DNA of 64,000 nucleotides from Plantactinospora soyae (GTDB lineage Bacteria > Actinomycetota > Actinomycetes > Mycobacteriales > Micromonosporaceae): positions 2,852,001-2,916,000 of the forward strand of contig NZ_JADBEB010000001.1 in assembly GCF_014874095.1 (NCBI RefSeq), written 5' to 3'. Every line of letters starts with the position of its first letter. The stretch's first letter is position 1. Of the stretch, positions 8,240 to 17,339 are shown piece by piece. Below the pieces are notes generated by a model, which was given only the letters and a program-made list of their open reading frames with translations, searched no databases and was not told the origin of the DNA. The position numbers were made by a program, and so were the translations under genes.

Positions 8240-9520
8240 GTGAGTGGGTTCGCCGCGATCGACGTGATCCGGACCAAGCGGGACGGCGGGGTGCTCTCCG
8301 ACGAGCAGATCGACTGGGTGGTCGACGGGTACACCCGGGGCCGGGTCGCCGACGAGCAGATGTCGGCGCTGGCGATGGCGATCCTGCTGCGCGGGATGAA
8401 CCCGGGGGAGATCGCCCGGTGGACGGCCGCGATGATCGCCAGCGGGGACCGGCTGGACCTTGCCGGGGTACGTCGGCCGACCGTCGACAAGCACTCCACG
8501 GGTGGCGTCGGTGACAAGATCACGCTTCCGTTGACTCCGTTGGTGGCGGCGTGTGGTGCCGCCGTACCGCAGCTCTCCGGGCGGGGGTTGGGGCACACCG
8601 GCGGCACGCTGGACAAGCTGGAGTCGATTCCGGGCTGGCGGGCCGCGCTCTCGGGCGACGAGTTCATCGCGCAGTTGGGGGAGGTCGGTGCGGTGATCTG
8701 TGCGGCGGGGGAGCGGCTGGCCCCGGCCGACCGCAAGCTGTACGCGCTGCGGGACGTCACCGGCACGGTGGAGGCGATTCCGCTGATCGCCAGCTCGATC
8801 ATGAGCAAGAAGATCGCCGAGGGGACCGGGGCGCTGGTGCTCGACGTGAAGGTCGGCTCGGGCGCGTTCATGAAGTCGGAGGCGGATGCCCGGGAGCTGG
8901 CTCGGACCATGGTGGAGCTGGGCGGTGCGCACGGGGTACGGACGGTGGCCCTGCTCACGGACATGTCCACGCCGCTCGGCCTGACCGTGGGCAACGCGGT
9001 CGAGGTCGCCGAGTCGGTCGAGGTGCTGGCCGGCGGCGGTCCCGCCGACGTGGTGGAGCTGACCCTCGCGTTGGCCCGGGAGATGCTCACCGCGGCCGGG
9101 CTGCCGGACGCCGATCCCGAACGGGCGCTCCGGGACGGCCGGGCCATGGACGTCTGGCGGGCCATGGTCAGTGCCCAGGGCGGTGACCCGGACGCCCCGA
9201 TGCCGGTCGCCCCGGAGGTGGAGGTCGTCCGGGCCGAACGGGACGGCTTCGTCTCGGCCATCGACGCGTACGCCATCGGTGTGGCGGCGTGGCGGCTCGG
9301 CGCGGGCCGGGCCCGCAAGGAGGACCCGGTCAGCGCCCCGGCCGGGGTGGTACTGCACCGGAAGCCGGGGGATCAGGTCCGGGCCGGCGACCCGCTCTAC
9401 GAGCTCCGTGCCGAGGACCCGGCGCGGATTCCGGCGGCCCGGTCGGGTGCCGCCGACGCGGTGTCGATCTCGGCGGACCGCCCCGCCGTGCCGGCGCTGG
9501 TGATCGACCGGATCGGATAG
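8240..9520 (+). CDS. deoA: Thymidine phosphorylase
   Basis: Cleaves thymidine and deoxyuridine with phosphate to the free base and deoxyribose-1-phosphate. At 426 residues it has the normal family length. The signature KHSTGGVGDK binds phosphate; further landmarks are SGRGLGHTGGTLDKLESIPG, DRKLYALRDVTGTV, SSIMSKKIAEG and DVKVGSGAFMK, followed by the C-terminal alpha/beta domain. The GTG start follows AGGAAGAGGAAG; the longer open frame upstream crosses the repeat-filled spacer and is not coding. Cytidine deaminase supplies deoxyuridine, and the product enters the deoxyribose pathway completed by deoC near 54 kb. Confidence 0.93.
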   Translation: MSGFAAIDVIRTKRDGGVLSDEQIDWVVDGYTRGRVADEQMSALAMAILLRGMNPGEIARWTAAMIASGDRLDLAGVRRPTVDKHSTGGVGDKITLPLTPLVAACGAAVPQLSGRGLGHTGGTLDKLESIPGWRAALSGDEFIAQLGEVGAVICAAGERLAPADRKLYALRDVTGTVEAIPLIASSIMSKKIAEGTGALVLDVKVGSGAFMKSEADARELARTMVELGGAHGVRTVALLTDMSTPLGLTVGNAVEVAESVEVLAGGGPADVVELTLALAREMLTAAGLPDADPERALRDGRAMDVWRAMVSAQGGDPDAPMPVAPEVEVVRAERDGFVSAIDAYAIGVAAWRLGAGRARKEDPVSAPAGVVLHRKPGDQVRAGDPLYELRAEDPARIPAARSGAADAVSISADRPAVPALVIDRIG

Positions 9521-9715
9521 CCGGGGCCGCCGGTGCTGGGGTTGGCCGGCAACCACGCCGGGCGCCATGGTGTACGCGTCCGTAACCGGCTATCCTCCGT
9601 CGCCGGGGGGAGAAACCACGGGTGCGCAGTGGAGTCGGCTTTGGCCGGGTCGGCATCCGGGGGCGTGGGCGCCTGGTGCGTCCGAGGCGACTGCGACGCG
9701 ACGGGAAACAAGGCT

Positions 9716-10396
9716 GTGACCGTACCCGCTCCCGATCCCCAGGCGGTTCGTTCCCTCAACCTGGACGAACTGGGCCGGTTGGGGCTGCCGGTGCCGCCGG
9801 ACCAGTTTCCGCTGGTCTGGGAGCCGGGCGACACCGTCGAGTTGCGCCCGACCGCCGAGATCGAGGCCCGTGCCGCCGTACTGCACCTGGTGCTGGCGCG
9901 GTGTTTCGGTATGCCGCCCGAGGTGGGGATGAGCTGGCTGCTCGGCTCACACCTGGTGGAGATGGTCACCCCGCCGGAGTGGCAGTTCGTGATGGGCAGC
10001 CGGGGCGACCACCGGTCCTTCGTACTGCACCACGACGCGGTGTTCGCGCTGGCTTGGGTGCTCGGGTTGAGCCGGCACCTCGATCCGACGTCACCGAGCG
10101 ACGACCGGCTGATGGAGCAGTTGCCGCACCTGCCGGCCGGGGAGACCTTTGCCGCCTGGCGCTCCCGTACCCTCGCCGCGCCCCGGGACGCGGCGGAGGT
10201 CGCCGCCGTTCTCGACTTCTACTACTGCCTGGACTGGGGCTACCTGGAGGCCGAACGCGAGGGACTGCGGCTGCCGGGGCTGATCGACAGCAACGCGATC
10301 GGTCAGCGGCGCTGGGCCCTGGAGTGGGCGGTGGTCTTCCGGGGGCCGTTCCACGACGCGCCCGCCGGGTGGGAGGAGATCGATCTGTCCACCTGA
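9716..10396 (+). CDS. DUF4272 domain protein
   Basis: A soluble protein of 226 residues. The body from about residue 38 matches DUF4272 by pattern: EIEARAAVLHLVLARCFG, a WLL segment, FALAWVLGLSRHLDP and the late NAIGQRRWALEWAV. The domain has no assigned biochemical role. The frame is open further upstream to 9533, but that part is unlike protein sequence. GTG 9716 is preferred, preceded by weak AAGG/GGGAA purine runs; GTG 9629 is an alternative. It converges with the rRNA methyltransferase gene, leaving 16 bases between stops. Confidence 0.72.
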   Translation: MTVPAPDPQAVRSLNLDELGRLGLPVPPDQFPLVWEPGDTVELRPTAEIEARAAVLHLVLARCFGMPPEVGMSWLLGSHLVEMVTPPEWQFVMGSRGDHRSFVLHHDAVFALAWVLGLSRHLDPTSPSDDRLMEQLPHLPAGETFAAWRSRTLAAPRDAAEVAAVLDFYYCLDWGYLEAEREGLRLPGLIDSNAIGQRRWALEWAVVFRGPFHDAPAGWEEIDLST

Positions 10397-10412
10397 GACG
10401 GGGTGGGCGGTT

Positions 10413-11297
10413 CTAGCGGGGGTGGTGGGCGGTTACCCGGACCGCGGCGGTCACCGGGACCGGCTCGGGAAGGGCGTCGATCCGTTCGTCCAGTTGGGCC
10501 GAAGCGGTGTGCCAGGCACTGGGGCCCATCCCGACCAGGGTGCGGACCTCGTCGCGGGTGAGCCGGAGCGTCCGGCGGTGGACTTCGGCCTGCCCCGTGC
10601 TGAAGTGCTCGGCCAGGCTGCGGGCGACCCGGGCCTCCTTCTCCGGGTCCACCCGGAGCAGATCCAGCCGTTCGACCAGTTCGCCGAGGTGTTCGGCGTC
10701 CGGCGTGACCACCAGCAGCGCGCCGTCCGGCCGCAGTACCCGGTGGAACTCCGCACCGTTGCGCGGGGCGAAGACGTTGAGCAGCAGGCCGGCGGCGCCG
10801 TCGACCAGCGGCAGCCCCTGCCAGGTGTCGCAGAGCGCGGCGCCGGCCCGGGGGTGGGCCCGGGCCGCCCGGCGCAGCGCCGGCTTGGACACGTCCAGCG
10901 CCAGGCCGGTGGCGCCGGGCAGGGCGTCGAGCACCGCACCGAGATGCCGGCCGGTGCCGGCTCCGGCGTCCACGACCAGTTCCGGGTACGTCGCCGACGC
11001 GTCGCCGGCCGACGCGGTTGCGAGCCGGGCGAGCGCGGTCGAGATGAGGTCGTAGTGGCCGGCGCCGAGGAACTCGTCCCGGGCGGCCACCATCGCCGGG
11101 GTGTCGCCGGAATGCGGGACGCGACCCGTCGTCAGGTTGACGTAGCCCTGCCGGGCCAGGTCGAAGTTGTGGCCGACGGGGCACCGCAGTGCGGAGGTCG
11201 CCGGGGTCCCGTTCGTGCTCGGCTGCCCGGTCGGTACCTGCGCCAGTGGGCGGGTACAGACCGGGCAGCGGAGACGACGCAGGATGTCGGCGAGCAC
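10413..11297 (-). CDS. RlmA/TlrB-like 23S rRNA (guanine-N1) methyltransferase
   Basis: The 294-residue SAM-dependent methyltransferase has an N-terminal zinc-ribbon-like part (CPVC at residues 11-14 and CPVGH further on) followed by QGYVNLTTGR, GDTPAMVAARDEFL and the SAM-binding motif VVDAGAGTGRHLGAVL. These are hallmarks of RlmA(I)/RlmA(II), which modify G745 or G748 in hairpin 35 of 23S rRNA; TlrB of this family gives tylosin resistance. Whether this copy is housekeeping or protective cannot be told. The GTG start lies six bases after a TATCGT -10-like hexamer, suggesting a leaderless mRNA. It is divergent from nothing obvious and next to an MMPL exporter gene in the same direction. Confidence 0.85.
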   Translation of the reverse strand: MLADILRRLRCPVCTRPLAQVPTGQPSTNGTPATSALRCPVGHNFDLARQGYVNLTTGRVPHSGDTPAMVAARDEFLGAGHYDLISTALARLATASAGDASATYPELVVDAGAGTGRHLGAVLDALPGATGLALDVSKPALRRAARAHPRAGAALCDTWQGLPLVDGAAGLLLNVFAPRNGAEFHRVLRPDGALLVVTPDAEHLGELVERLDLLRVDPEKEARVARSLAEHFSTGQAEVHRRTLRLTRDEVRTLVGMGPSAWHTASAQLDERIDALPEPVPVTAAVRVTAHHPR

Positions 11298-11303
11298 CTG
11301 GCC

Positions 11304-11309
11304 ACGATA
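11304..11309 (-). promoter_or_regulatory. -10-like hexamer TATCGT for the rRNA methyltransferase gene
   Basis: Read on the minus strand, TATCGT is followed by six bases and the GTG start, the spacing expected for leaderless transcription in actinobacteria. Confidence 0.4.
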
Positions 11310-11354
11310 GTGGCCGGCAGGAGTGGCGCGGCCGTGTCTCCCGGGTGGTGGGGC

Positions 11355-13490
11355 TCAGCCGCGTTCCAGCGGTGCACGGGGGAGCCACCGGTCGAGCCAG
11401 CGGGGCAGCCACCACGCCCGGGGGCCGAGCACCCGCATCGCCGCCGGCAGGATGAGGCAGCGGATGACGAGCGCGTCGAGCAGGATCGCCACCGCGAGTC
11501 CCAGGCCGAACTGCTGGAGCATCCGGTCCGGGCTGAGCAGGAAGGCGCCGAAGACCACGATCATGATGGCCGCCGCGGCGGTCACCACCCGGCCGGTGCT
11601 GGCCAGCCCCTCCCGGACGGCCGTCTCGGCGTCCCGGTCGCGTTCCCACTCCTCGTGCATCCGGGCGAGCAGGAACACCTCGTAGTCCATCGAGAGCCCG
11701 AACACGATGGCGAAGATCATCACCGGTACGTACGCCTCGATCGGGCCGGGTTGGACGCCCAGGGTGCCGTGCTGGAAGACCGCGGTGATCACGCCCATCG
11801 ACGCCGCGACGCTGAGCAGGTTCAGTACCGCGGCCTTGACCGGGATGAGCAGCGAACGGAACACCACCATCAGGAGCAGTGCGGAGAGCCCGACCACGAT
11901 CGCGATGAACAGCGGCAGCCGACCGGCGACGGCGTCGGCGAAGTCCTCGGCCGCCGCCGTGGAGCCACCGACCAGGAAGGTCGCGTCGGTGTCCCGGGCC
12001 ACCGGCGGCAGTACCTCCTGCCGGAGCCGGGTGACCAGTTCGGCGGTCTCGGCGGCCTGCGGTTTGCTGTCCGGGAACACGATCATCGTGGACAGGTCCG
12101 CCGACACCGGGACGGGTGGTACGGCGCTGGCCACCCCCGGGGTACCGGCCAGGATGCGGTGCGCGGCCTCGGCCGCCGGCTGGCCGCCCTCCACGACCAC
12201 CACCAGCGGACCGTTGAACCCCGGGCCGAACCCCTCGGCGAGCAGGTCGTACGCCCGGCGGCCGGTGTTCGACCCGGCGTCGTTGCCGGCGTCGGCGAAG
12301 CCCAGCCGCAGGTCCAGCGCGGGAGCGGCCAGGGCGAGCAGTGCGGCGACCGGAATCAGCAGGGCCGGCCAGCGGTGCCGCTGCACCAGCGTGGCCCAGC
12401 GACGCCAGGCGGTCCCCTCGGCGGTCCGGCCCGGCCGCTCGGCCCGGCGTCGTACGGCCCGTTCGACGCGGTGACCGAGCATTCCGAGCAGGGCGGGCAG
12501 CAGGGTCAGCGAGGCGAGCATGGTGGCCAGCACGGTGAGCGCGATCGCGACGGCGACGCCCTGTAGCGAGCCGAGGCCCAGGGTGACCAGCCCGAGCAGC
12601 GCGATGATCACAGTGCAGCCGGCGAAGAGGACGGTCCGGCCGGCGGTGTCCATCGCCCGGCGGGTCGCCGCCTCGGGCTCGGCGCCGGCGATCAGCTCGG
12701 CCCGGAACCGGGAGAAGACCAGCAGCGCGTAGTCGATGCCGACACCCAACCCGACCAGGATCATCAACGGCAGGGTGAAGTCGGCGACCGTTGCCACGTG
12801 CGAGGCGATGGTGATCATTCCGATCGCGGCGCCGACCGCGAAGAGCGCGATCACCAGCGGCAGGCTCGCGGCGAGCAGCGACCGGAACAGCAGCACCAGG
12901 ATGATCAGAGCGGCGAGCATCCCGAGGCCCTCCGCGGGCCCGCCCCCGGCCTCCTGGACCTCGCGGACCGGGTCACCGCCCACCTCGACCCGCAGGTCGC
13001 CCTCCTGACCCGCGAGGGCGGTGTCGACGAGTTTCCGGACGGACTCGGCCGGTACCTCTTCGGTGATCCCGTCCAGGGTGACCGTGGCGTAGCCGATGCG
13101 CCCGTCGGCCGAGACCGCACCGTCGTCGTACGGGCTCCGGACGTCGGCCACGTGCGGCAGCCCACGTACCCGGTCCAGTAGTCCGTCCACCCGGGCCCGG
13201 GTCGGCGCTGCGGCCAGTCCGGCGGGATCGGCGAGTACGACCTGCACGGTCTCGCCGGCCCGGGCCGGAGCCCGTTCCCGGAGCGTGTCCAGGGCCCGTT
13301 GCGACTCCGTACCCGGCAGCGAGAAGTCGTTGCGGTACGCGTCCCCGACGCCCTGCGCCGCGACCGTGACGGCGCCGAGCACCACGACCCAGAGCAGCAG
13401 TGCCCAACGCCGGTGCCGGTACGACCAACTGGCGAGCCGTTCGAACCCGCTCGGCCGCGTCGTGGTGCGGGGTGGGTGCAACTCCACCAT
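11355..13490 (-). CDS. MMPL/RND-family exporter
   Basis: The 711-residue membrane transporter resembles mycobacterial MmpL and related lipid or drug exporters. TM1 (residues about 27-46) is followed by an extracytoplasmic domain, a block of helices including AALIILVLLFRSLLA and PLMILVGLGVGIDYALLVFSRFRAEL, a second soluble domain, and a repeated helix block with FAIVFGLSMDYEVFLLARMHEE, the two MMPL signature regions. The ATG at 13490 is preceded by GGAGGG nine bases away; the reading frame continues far upstream, but that part opposes the histidine kinase gene. It is divergent from a two-component system that may control it. Confidence 0.9.
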   Translation of the reverse strand: MVELHPPRTTTRPSGFERLASWSYRHRRWALLLWVVVLGAVTVAAQGVGDAYRNDFSLPGTESQRALDTLRERAPARAGETVQVVLADPAGLAAAPTRARVDGLLDRVRGLPHVADVRSPYDDGAVSADGRIGYATVTLDGITEEVPAESVRKLVDTALAGQEGDLRVEVGGDPVREVQEAGGGPAEGLGMLAALIILVLLFRSLLAASLPLVIALFAVGAAIGMITIASHVATVADFTLPLMILVGLGVGIDYALLVFSRFRAELIAGAEPEAATRRAMDTAGRTVLFAGCTVIIALLGLVTLGLGSLQGVAVAIALTVLATMLASLTLLPALLGMLGHRVERAVRRRAERPGRTAEGTAWRRWATLVQRHRWPALLIPVAALLALAAPALDLRLGFADAGNDAGSNTGRRAYDLLAEGFGPGFNGPLVVVVEGGQPAAEAAHRILAGTPGVASAVPPVPVSADLSTMIVFPDSKPQAAETAELVTRLRQEVLPPVARDTDATFLVGGSTAAAEDFADAVAGRLPLFIAIVVGLSALLLMVVFRSLLIPVKAAVLNLLSVAASMGVITAVFQHGTLGVQPGPIEAYVPVMIFAIVFGLSMDYEVFLLARMHEEWERDRDAETAVREGLASTGRVVTAAAAIMIVVFGAFLLSPDRMLQQFGLGLAVAILLDALVIRCLILPAAMRVLGPRAWWLPRWLDRWLPRAPLERG

Positions 13491-13678
13491 GGCTGTTCGC
13501 CCTCCAAGGCCGTTCCCGGGTCGTGACCAGCCCGTCCGGCGGCCCACAACCGTGTCCGGGCCGAGGCTAGGAAGACCGGACGCTCCGCCGGAACACCCGA
13601 CGGGGCGATCCGGGCGTACCCCCGGCGGGGTAGTCGGGCTGCTCCCGTGGGGTGATCCGGCCGGGTCGCCGTACCGGA

Positions 13679-13684
13679 TAACGT
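13679..13684 (+). promoter_or_regulatory. -10-like hexamer TAACGT for the two-component system
   Basis: TAACGT lies seven bases before the GTG start of the histidine kinase, fitting a leaderless transcript that starts at the GTG. The 200-bp divergent spacer must also hold the MMPL promoter. Confidence 0.4.
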
Positions 13685-13691
13685 CCGTGGT

Positions 13692-14951
13692 GTGCGGCGG
13701 CGGGATGTGGCGATCGACGTGGGCGTGGCCGGTCTGGTGTTCGGGCTCACCCTCGCGATCCTGCACGACGGCGGGCTGGGCGCCGCGACCCCGGAGGACC
13801 GCAGGCTGGACCTGTTCGGGGTGCTCCTGGCCGCCGTGGCCACCCTGCCGATCGCGGTACGCCGCCGGTGGCCGCTGACCGTCTACCTGGTCAGCGCGGC
13901 GGCCAGCCTGACGCTGCTGGCCTTCGGCTACACGCTCGACCTGGCGATCGGTACGGCGGTCGCCGCGTACTCGGTCGCGGTGGCGCACGGCGGGGACCGC
14001 CGCCCGGTCCGGCGCTGGGTCGCGCTCCTTGCGGTGGCGGCGTTCGTGCCCTCGATGACGCTGCTGTACGCGGTCGTCGGGGTCCGGCTGGCCGGGATCG
14101 GCACCGAGATGGTCACCACCGGCGCCATCTTCGTGTCGCTGTGGCTGGTCGGGGACCGGATCCGGCTGCGTCAGGAACGGATCGGCGCCCTGGAGGAGCA
14201 GGCCCGGCGGGCCGAGCGCGAGATGCTGCGGGAGCGCACCCTGGCCGCCGTGCAGGAACGGGCCCGGATCGCCCGGGACCTGCACGACTCGGCCGGCCAC
14301 GCGGTCAACGTGATCCTGGTGCAGGCCGGTGCCGCCCGGCTGCTGCACCAACGGGACCCGGAGCGTTCCCGGCAGGCGATCGGCACCGTCGAGGAGGTGG
14401 CCCGGGGCCTGATCGGCGAAATCGACCGGCTGGTCCGGGCGCTGCGCGACGACGGGACCGCCGAGCTGGGCGTACCCGCCGATCCGGCGGCGCTCGACGA
14501 ACTGCTCGCCCGGCACGAGGAGAGCGGGCTGCGGATCGTTGCCACCGAACGGGGCGTACGCCGGACGCTGCCGCCGAGTGTCGCCTGGTCGGCGTACCGG
14601 ATCCTGCAGGAGGCGCTGACCAACGCGGCCCGGCACGGTCGGGGAAGTGCCGACGTCGGGCTGCTCTTCGGCCCGGAGGAAATGGAGATCACCGTGTCGA
14701 ACCCGGTCGCCCGGGACGGCGGGAGCGGTACGACGACCGCCGCCGCCGGTGGGCACGGCATCGTGGGTATGCGCGAGCGGGCCACCCTGCTCGGCGGCAG
14801 CCTGGACGCCGTAGCCGGCCGGGACACGTTCCGGCTGCACGCCCGGCTTCCGTACCATTCGCTGATGCGGGTGGGCGATCCGGTGGAACGGCGGGCCGAG
14901 GCTCCGGTGACCGGCCGGCCCCCGCCGGCCGGGTCGGAGCCGGTGTCGTGA
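13692..14951 (+). CDS. NarL/DesK-type sensor histidine kinase
   Basis: The 419-residue membrane kinase has four to five hydrophobic segments in the first ~155 residues with only short loops, so signals are probably sensed in or at the membrane. It continues with a coiled segment and the HisKA_3 dimerisation box ERARIARDLHDSAGHAVN, whose His is the phosphorylation site. The ATPase domain shows the N-box QEALTNAARHG and G-box GGHGIVGMRERATLLGG. The response regulator gene overlaps its stop (GTGA). The pair is divergent from the MMPL exporter, a frequent arrangement for stress-inducible efflux; that link is inference. Confidence 0.92.
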   Translation: MRRRDVAIDVGVAGLVFGLTLAILHDGGLGAATPEDRRLDLFGVLLAAVATLPIAVRRRWPLTVYLVSAAASLTLLAFGYTLDLAIGTAVAAYSVAVAHGGDRRPVRRWVALLAVAAFVPSMTLLYAVVGVRLAGIGTEMVTTGAIFVSLWLVGDRIRLRQERIGALEEQARRAEREMLRERTLAAVQERARIARDLHDSAGHAVNVILVQAGAARLLHQRDPERSRQAIGTVEEVARGLIGEIDRLVRALRDDGTAELGVPADPAALDELLARHEESGLRIVATERGVRRTLPPSVAWSAYRILQEALTNAARHGRGSADVGLLFGPEEMEITVSNPVARDGGSGTTTAAAGGHGIVGMRERATLLGGSLDAVAGRDTFRLHARLPYHSLMRVGDPVERRAEAPVTGRPPPAGSEPVS

Positions 14952-15640
14952 CGGCGCCGCTGCGGGTGCTGATCGTCGACGACGACGACCTGATGCGGGC
15001 CGGCCTGCGGGCCGTGCTCTCCAGCGACGACACGATCCAGGTGGTGGACGAGGCCGCGGACGGCGCCCAGGCCGTGGCGCGGGTCCGGGAGGCCAGGCCG
15101 GACGTGGTGCTGATGGACGTCCGGATGCCGCGCGTGGACGGGATCGCCGCGACCAGGGAGATCACCGCCAGCACCTCGCAGGCCCGGATCCTGATCCTCA
15201 CCACCTTCGAGGACGAGGACTACATCTTCGGCGCACTCCACGCCGGCGCCTCCGGCTTCCTGCTCAAACGCACCCGGCCCGAGCAGCTGATCGCCGCCAT
15301 CCACGCGGTGGCCGAGGGCGACTCGCTGCTCTCGCCCTCGGTCACCCGTACGGTGATCGAGCGGATGGCGCGTTCTCCGCAGCCCGATCCGGCCGATGGG
15401 CGCCGGCTGCGCTCGCTGACCCCGCGCGAGCGGGAGGTGCTGGACCTCGTCGCCCGTGGGCTGGCCAACGCCGAGATCGCGACGACGCTGGTGGTCGAGG
15501 AGTCGACCGTGAAGACCCACCTGAAGCGGATCATGGCGAAGCTCGAACTGCGGGACCGGGTACAGGCCGTGATCCTGGCGTACGAGACGGGCCTGGTCCG
15601 GCCGGGCGAGCCACCCGTTCCGGGGGTGCCGCGGCCCTGA
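14948..15640 (+). CDS. NarL/LuxR-type response regulator
   Basis: A 230-residue DNA-binding response regulator. The receiver domain has the acidic pocket VDDDD, phospho-acceptor Asp in VVLMDVRMPRVDG and conserved Lys in GFLLKRTRPEQL. The C-terminal LuxR helix-turn-helix runs from SLTPREREVLDLVARGLANAEIA through VEESTVKTHLKRIMAKL. It is translationally coupled to the kinase gene by GTGA overlap, so the two form one two-component system. The likely target is the divergent MMPL promoter at 13491-13691. Confidence 0.93.
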   Translation: MTAPLRVLIVDDDDLMRAGLRAVLSSDDTIQVVDEAADGAQAVARVREARPDVVLMDVRMPRVDGIAATREITASTSQARILILTTFEDEDYIFGALHAGASGFLLKRTRPEQLIAAIHAVAEGDSLLSPSVTRTVIERMARSPQPDPADGRRLRSLTPREREVLDLVARGLANAEIATTLVVEESTVKTHLKRIMAKLELRDRVQAVILAYETGLVRPGEPPVPGVPRP

Positions 15641-15695
15641 CGTGGCGCCGGCCTCGTTCCGCCCGGGTCAGCGGGATGGGCGGTGACCGGGCCAC

Positions 15696-15701
15696 TAATG
15701 T
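15696..15701 (+). promoter_or_regulatory. -10-like hexamer TAATGT for add
   Basis: TAATGT is followed by six bases and the add ATG, the spacing of a leaderless promoter. Confidence 0.45.
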
Positions 15702-15707
15702 CAGTTC

Positions 15708-16784
15708 ATGGCGGCAATCGACTACGAAGACATCGTCAGGGTTCCGAAGGCGCTACTGCACGACCACCTCGACGGCGGGCTGCGCCCGGCGACGATCGTC
15801 GAGCTGGCCGACGCGGTGGGGCATCCCCTGCCGACCACCGATCCGGCCGAACTCGGTCGCTGGTTCGTGGCGGCGGCCGACTCCGGATCGCTGGAACGCT
15901 ACCTGGAGACGTTCGCGCACACCGTCGCCGTGATGCAGACGGTCGAGGGACTGCGCCGGGTCGCCGCCGAGTGCGCACTCGACCTGGCCGAGGACGGCGT
16001 GGTGTACGCCGAGATCCGGTTCGCGCCGGAGCAGCACCTGGAGCGGGGTCTGCGCCTCGACGAGGTGGTCGAGGCGGTGCTGGCCGGCTTCGCCGAGGGG
16101 GCGGCCCAGGCGGCTTCGGCCGGACGACCGATCCGGATCGGTACGCTGCTCACCGCGATGCGGCACGCCGCCCGTTCGCAGGAGATCGCCGAACTCGCGG
16201 TACGGCACCGGGACACCGGCGTGGTGGGGTTCGACATCGCGGGTGCGGAGGCGGGCTTCCCGCCCACCCGGCACCTGGACGCGTTCGAGTACCTGCAACG
16301 GGAGAACTTCCACTTCACCATCCACGCCGGCGAGGCGTTCGGCCTGCCCTCGATCTGGCAGGCGATCCAGTGGTGCGGTGCGGACCGGCTCGGACACGGC
16401 GTACGGATCGTCGACGACATCACCCCGGGGGCCCGGCCGGTGCTCGGCCGGCTCGCCGCGTACGTCCGGGACAAGCGCATCCCGCTCGAACTCTGCCCGT
16501 CGTCCAACGTGCAGACCGGCGCGGCCCCGTCGATCGGGGAGCATCCGATCGGGCTGCTGCGCGATCTGCGGTTCCGGGTCACCGTCAACACCGACAACCG
16601 GCTGATGAGCGGTACCTCGATGTCCCGGGAGATGGCGCTGCTGGTCGAGGCGTTCGGCTACGGCTACGCCGAGTTGCAGTGGTTCACCATCAACGCGATG
16701 AAGAGCGCCTTCATCCCGTTCGACGAGCGGCTGGCCATCATCAACGAAGTGATCAAGCCGGCGTACGGGAAGCTTCTGTCCTGA
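15708..16784 (+). CDS. add: Adenosine deaminase
   Basis: Hydrolyses adenosine and deoxyadenosine to inosine nucleosides in purine salvage. The 358-residue TIM barrel carries zinc ligands in the early [12 protein letters not shown] (HxH), then [20 protein letters not shown] (His and catalytic Glu), RLGHG and the late VNTDNRLMS carrying the Asp ligand position. The family text is usually NTDDP, so the second Asp is Asn here, which is worth noting. ATG 15708 probably marks the mRNA 5' end. It shares the salvage theme with cdd/deoA upstream. Confidence 0.92.
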   Translation: MAAIDYEDIVRVPKALLHDHLDGGLRPATIVELADAVGHPLPTTDPAELGRWFVAAADSGSLERYLETFAHTVAVMQTVEGLRRVAAECALDLAEDGVVYAEIRFAPEQHLERGLRLDEVVEAVLAGFAEGAAQAASAGRPIRIGTLLTAMRHAARSQEIAELAVRHRDTGVVGFDIAGAEAGFPPTRHLDAFEYLQRENFHFTIHAGEAFGLPSIWQAIQWCGADRLGHGVRIVDDITPGARPVLGRLAAYVRDKRIPLELCPSSNVQTGAAPSIGEHPIGLLRDLRFRVTVNTDNRLMSGTSMSREMALLVEAFGYGYAELQWFTINAMKSAFIPFDERLAIINEVIKPAYGKLLS

Positions 16785-17339
16785 TGCTCCGGTCTCCGTC
16801 CTGACTTCCCGGACTCCCACGGGAATCTCTTCGGTCGGGAAAACTGTCGGGCCGGCCAGTCCGGCTGTCCGGCCGGCCATTCGGCGGTCCGCACGGATCG
16901 CGTAATCCGGCACTTCGACCTTGCCGTACCGGACCGGTCGGGCAATGGTCTTCTCCGCCGTGGGAGTGCCAGGCTCGCGGTTGTCACCGGAGCCGATCGC
17001 GCCCGCCCGGCGCGGGGGCGTAGGGTTTCACCGTTCCGGTAACGTTCGATGCGTTGCGGCGCGGGATCCCCGGTTCGGGGCCGAGCACCGACCTTCCGAA
17101 TTCGGACGGTGGGTACGCAGGAAGAGTGCGGACAGGATGCGTGACTACTCTGGGTAACTCCAGAAAGACAGACCGCTGTCAAATCGCGGGAAACTCCCCG
17201 CTGCGCTTACGGTCGGCGACAACCTGGGCTTTCTTCTTGAGTTGCGGCGTGATGGAATCTCGGAGGTCCGACCCACCCGGGTCGGTCGATCAGCGGTGCC
17301 CTGAGCCATCGGTGGGGTACTGGATGGGAAGGCGGTGAC
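16785..17339. other. 555-bp intergenic region before the conservon
   Basis: No gene is supported. GGCCGGCC at 16850-16857 and 16871-16878 can form a hairpin that may terminate add. The remaining sequence is less GC-rich (for example 17150-17260) and probably contains the conservon promoter; no -35/-10 pair is convincing. Confidence 0.4.

Noticed and set aside
13491-14858. Upstream continuation of the MMPL frame opposite the histidine kinase
   Set aside because: No protein-like content and it opposes a well-supported gene; the MMPL family N-terminus begins at 13490.
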